From Reyranella sp. (GTDB lineage: Bacteria > Pseudomonadota > Alphaproteobacteria > Reyranellales > Reyranellaceae), in NCBI GenBank assembly GCA_016780605.1, contig JADHLS010000466.1, positions 1 to 5,303 on the forward strand: 5,303 bases of DNA, written 5' to 3'. Made by a program: the position numbers and the translations under genes. The number at the start of each line of letters is the position of its first letter. Position 1 is the stretch's first letter. Under the pieces are notes generated by a model, which worked only from the letters and a program-made list of their open reading frames with translations, was not told the origin of the DNA and did not search any database. Shown one piece after another: positions 4,809 through 5,303 of this stretch.

Positions 4809-5264
4809 TCAGCTTGCTTGGCGATACATCCGCGCCCAGTTTTGCGACGGTGTCGCCAGCAGCACGATGCTGGCGGCGACCGACAGCACCACGCCGGTCG
4901 ACGTGATGGCGTCGGCGCCGGCGGCCAGACGGATGTGCAGGTTGTAGATTTCGAGCGCCATCACCAGGGCGCCGCCCGCGGCGTACATCCGAAGATCGGG
5001 CAGGGTGCGGAACTGCCGTTCGCCCAAAAGATCGATCACGGCGACGACCGTGGCCAGCCCGGCCATGACCAGGCCCGCGATCAGCAGCCACTCGGTAATG
5101 TCGGCGAATTCCGGCACGCTGTGCCGCACGAAGACGCTCGCCTGGGTGTAGACCAGGTCGGCCGCGCAAGCGGTGAGGAAGTAGCCGACGGCGAACGGGC
5201 GGAGCAGGGGATGCAGGGCGCGCCCGGCAATCTGGGCGGTAATACGGGGCTTAAGGGACGACAT
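4809..5264 (-). CDS. DUF2231 family inner-membrane protein
   Basis: This encodes 151 residues with four hydrophobic segments, about 23-41, 57-80, 94-111 and 119-138. The N-terminal part HPLLRPFAVGYFLTACAAD (18-36) is the recognisable DUF2231 motif (His-Pro, then a Phe-x-x-Gly helix ending in Ala-Asp), followed by WLLIAGLVMAGLATVVAVIDLL and EIYNLHIRL in the usual order. ATG 5264 is supported by GGAG four nt upstream and by the motif position. Family function is not known; members are small inner-membrane proteins, sometimes near redox or transport genes. It is the first gene of the minus-strand group in the window; the 39 bp upstream to the window edge show no clear promoter. Confidence 0.85.
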   Translation of the reverse strand: MSSLKPRITAQIAGRALHPLLRPFAVGYFLTACAADLVYTQASVFVRHSVPEFADITEWLLIAGLVMAGLATVVAVIDLLGERQFRTLPDLRMYAAGGALVMALEIYNLHIRLAAGADAITSTGVVLSVAASIVLLATPSQNWARMYRQAS

Positions 5265-5303
5265 ACGACTCCAAACGGGTGACGGAATTGTCTCGTTGCT
5301 GTT

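Noticed and set aside
3417..5282. 621-codon open frame on the plus strand
   Set aside because: It is antisense to the amidohydrolase, DUF2231 and transporter genes, is rich in Ala/Val/His/Arg/Gly with no recognisable motif, and arises from the strong GC bias of the real genes' codons.
1..5303. tRNA, rRNA, CRISPR array, insertion sequence or prophage genes
   Set aside because: No cloverleaf, rRNA-like stretch, regular direct repeats, transposase or phage-like protein was seen on either strand; the REP pair is the only mobile-type element.

Overview
The window looks like a chromosomal stretch of a GC-rich alphaproteobacterium. The supports are strong G/C bias at third codon positions, a FixK/FNR-type operator, and protein types common in Rhizobiales/Rhodospirillales: a class I aspartate-type aminotransferase, an amidohydrolase_2 protein and a DUF2231 membrane protein. 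Genus cannot be decided from the sequence.

Layout. Left side, plus strand: the 3' end of an acyl-CoA synthetase gene (to 343), a 300-bp gap with a near-perfect FNR/FixK box (563-576) and an 8-bp-arm inverted repeat (580-603), then a small lipoprotein gene (644-1123) whose mature part carries a lysozyme/Rpf-like CETGG...YLGRLQFS signature. Next is a 356-bp gene-poor stretch (1124-1479), AT-rich in its middle part, with a nested stem-loop, a 14-bp palindrome and a good sigma-70-type promoter pointing right. That promoter fires only into an orphan ribosome site with a 26-codon frame antisense to the end of the aminotransferase gene.

Right side, minus strand, read from high to low coordinates: DUF2231 membrane protein (5264-4809), amidohydrolase (4754-3615), a DMT/EamA transporter broken by one in-frame amber codon (3541-2699), and a PLP aminotransferase (2690-1488). 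Gaps are 54, 73 and 8 nt, so the four may be co-transcribed. Two junctions are unusual. The amidohydrolase start codon lies in one arm of a perfect 10-bp inverted repeat, with a tiny upstream ORF ahead of it. The amidohydrolase/transporter gap is filled by a 58-bp inverted pair of REP-like palindromes with outward GGAC heads (a REPIN).

How the genes work together is not obvious. The aminotransferase is probably a housekeeping amino-acid enzyme, the transporter may have been an amino-acid or metabolite exporter coupled to it, and the substrate of the amidohydrolase cannot be read from sequence. The most interesting items are the amber-interrupted transporter next to the REPIN, the translation-control-like hairpin at the amidohydrolase start, and the small lysozyme-like lipoprotein under a possible oxygen-responsive operator.
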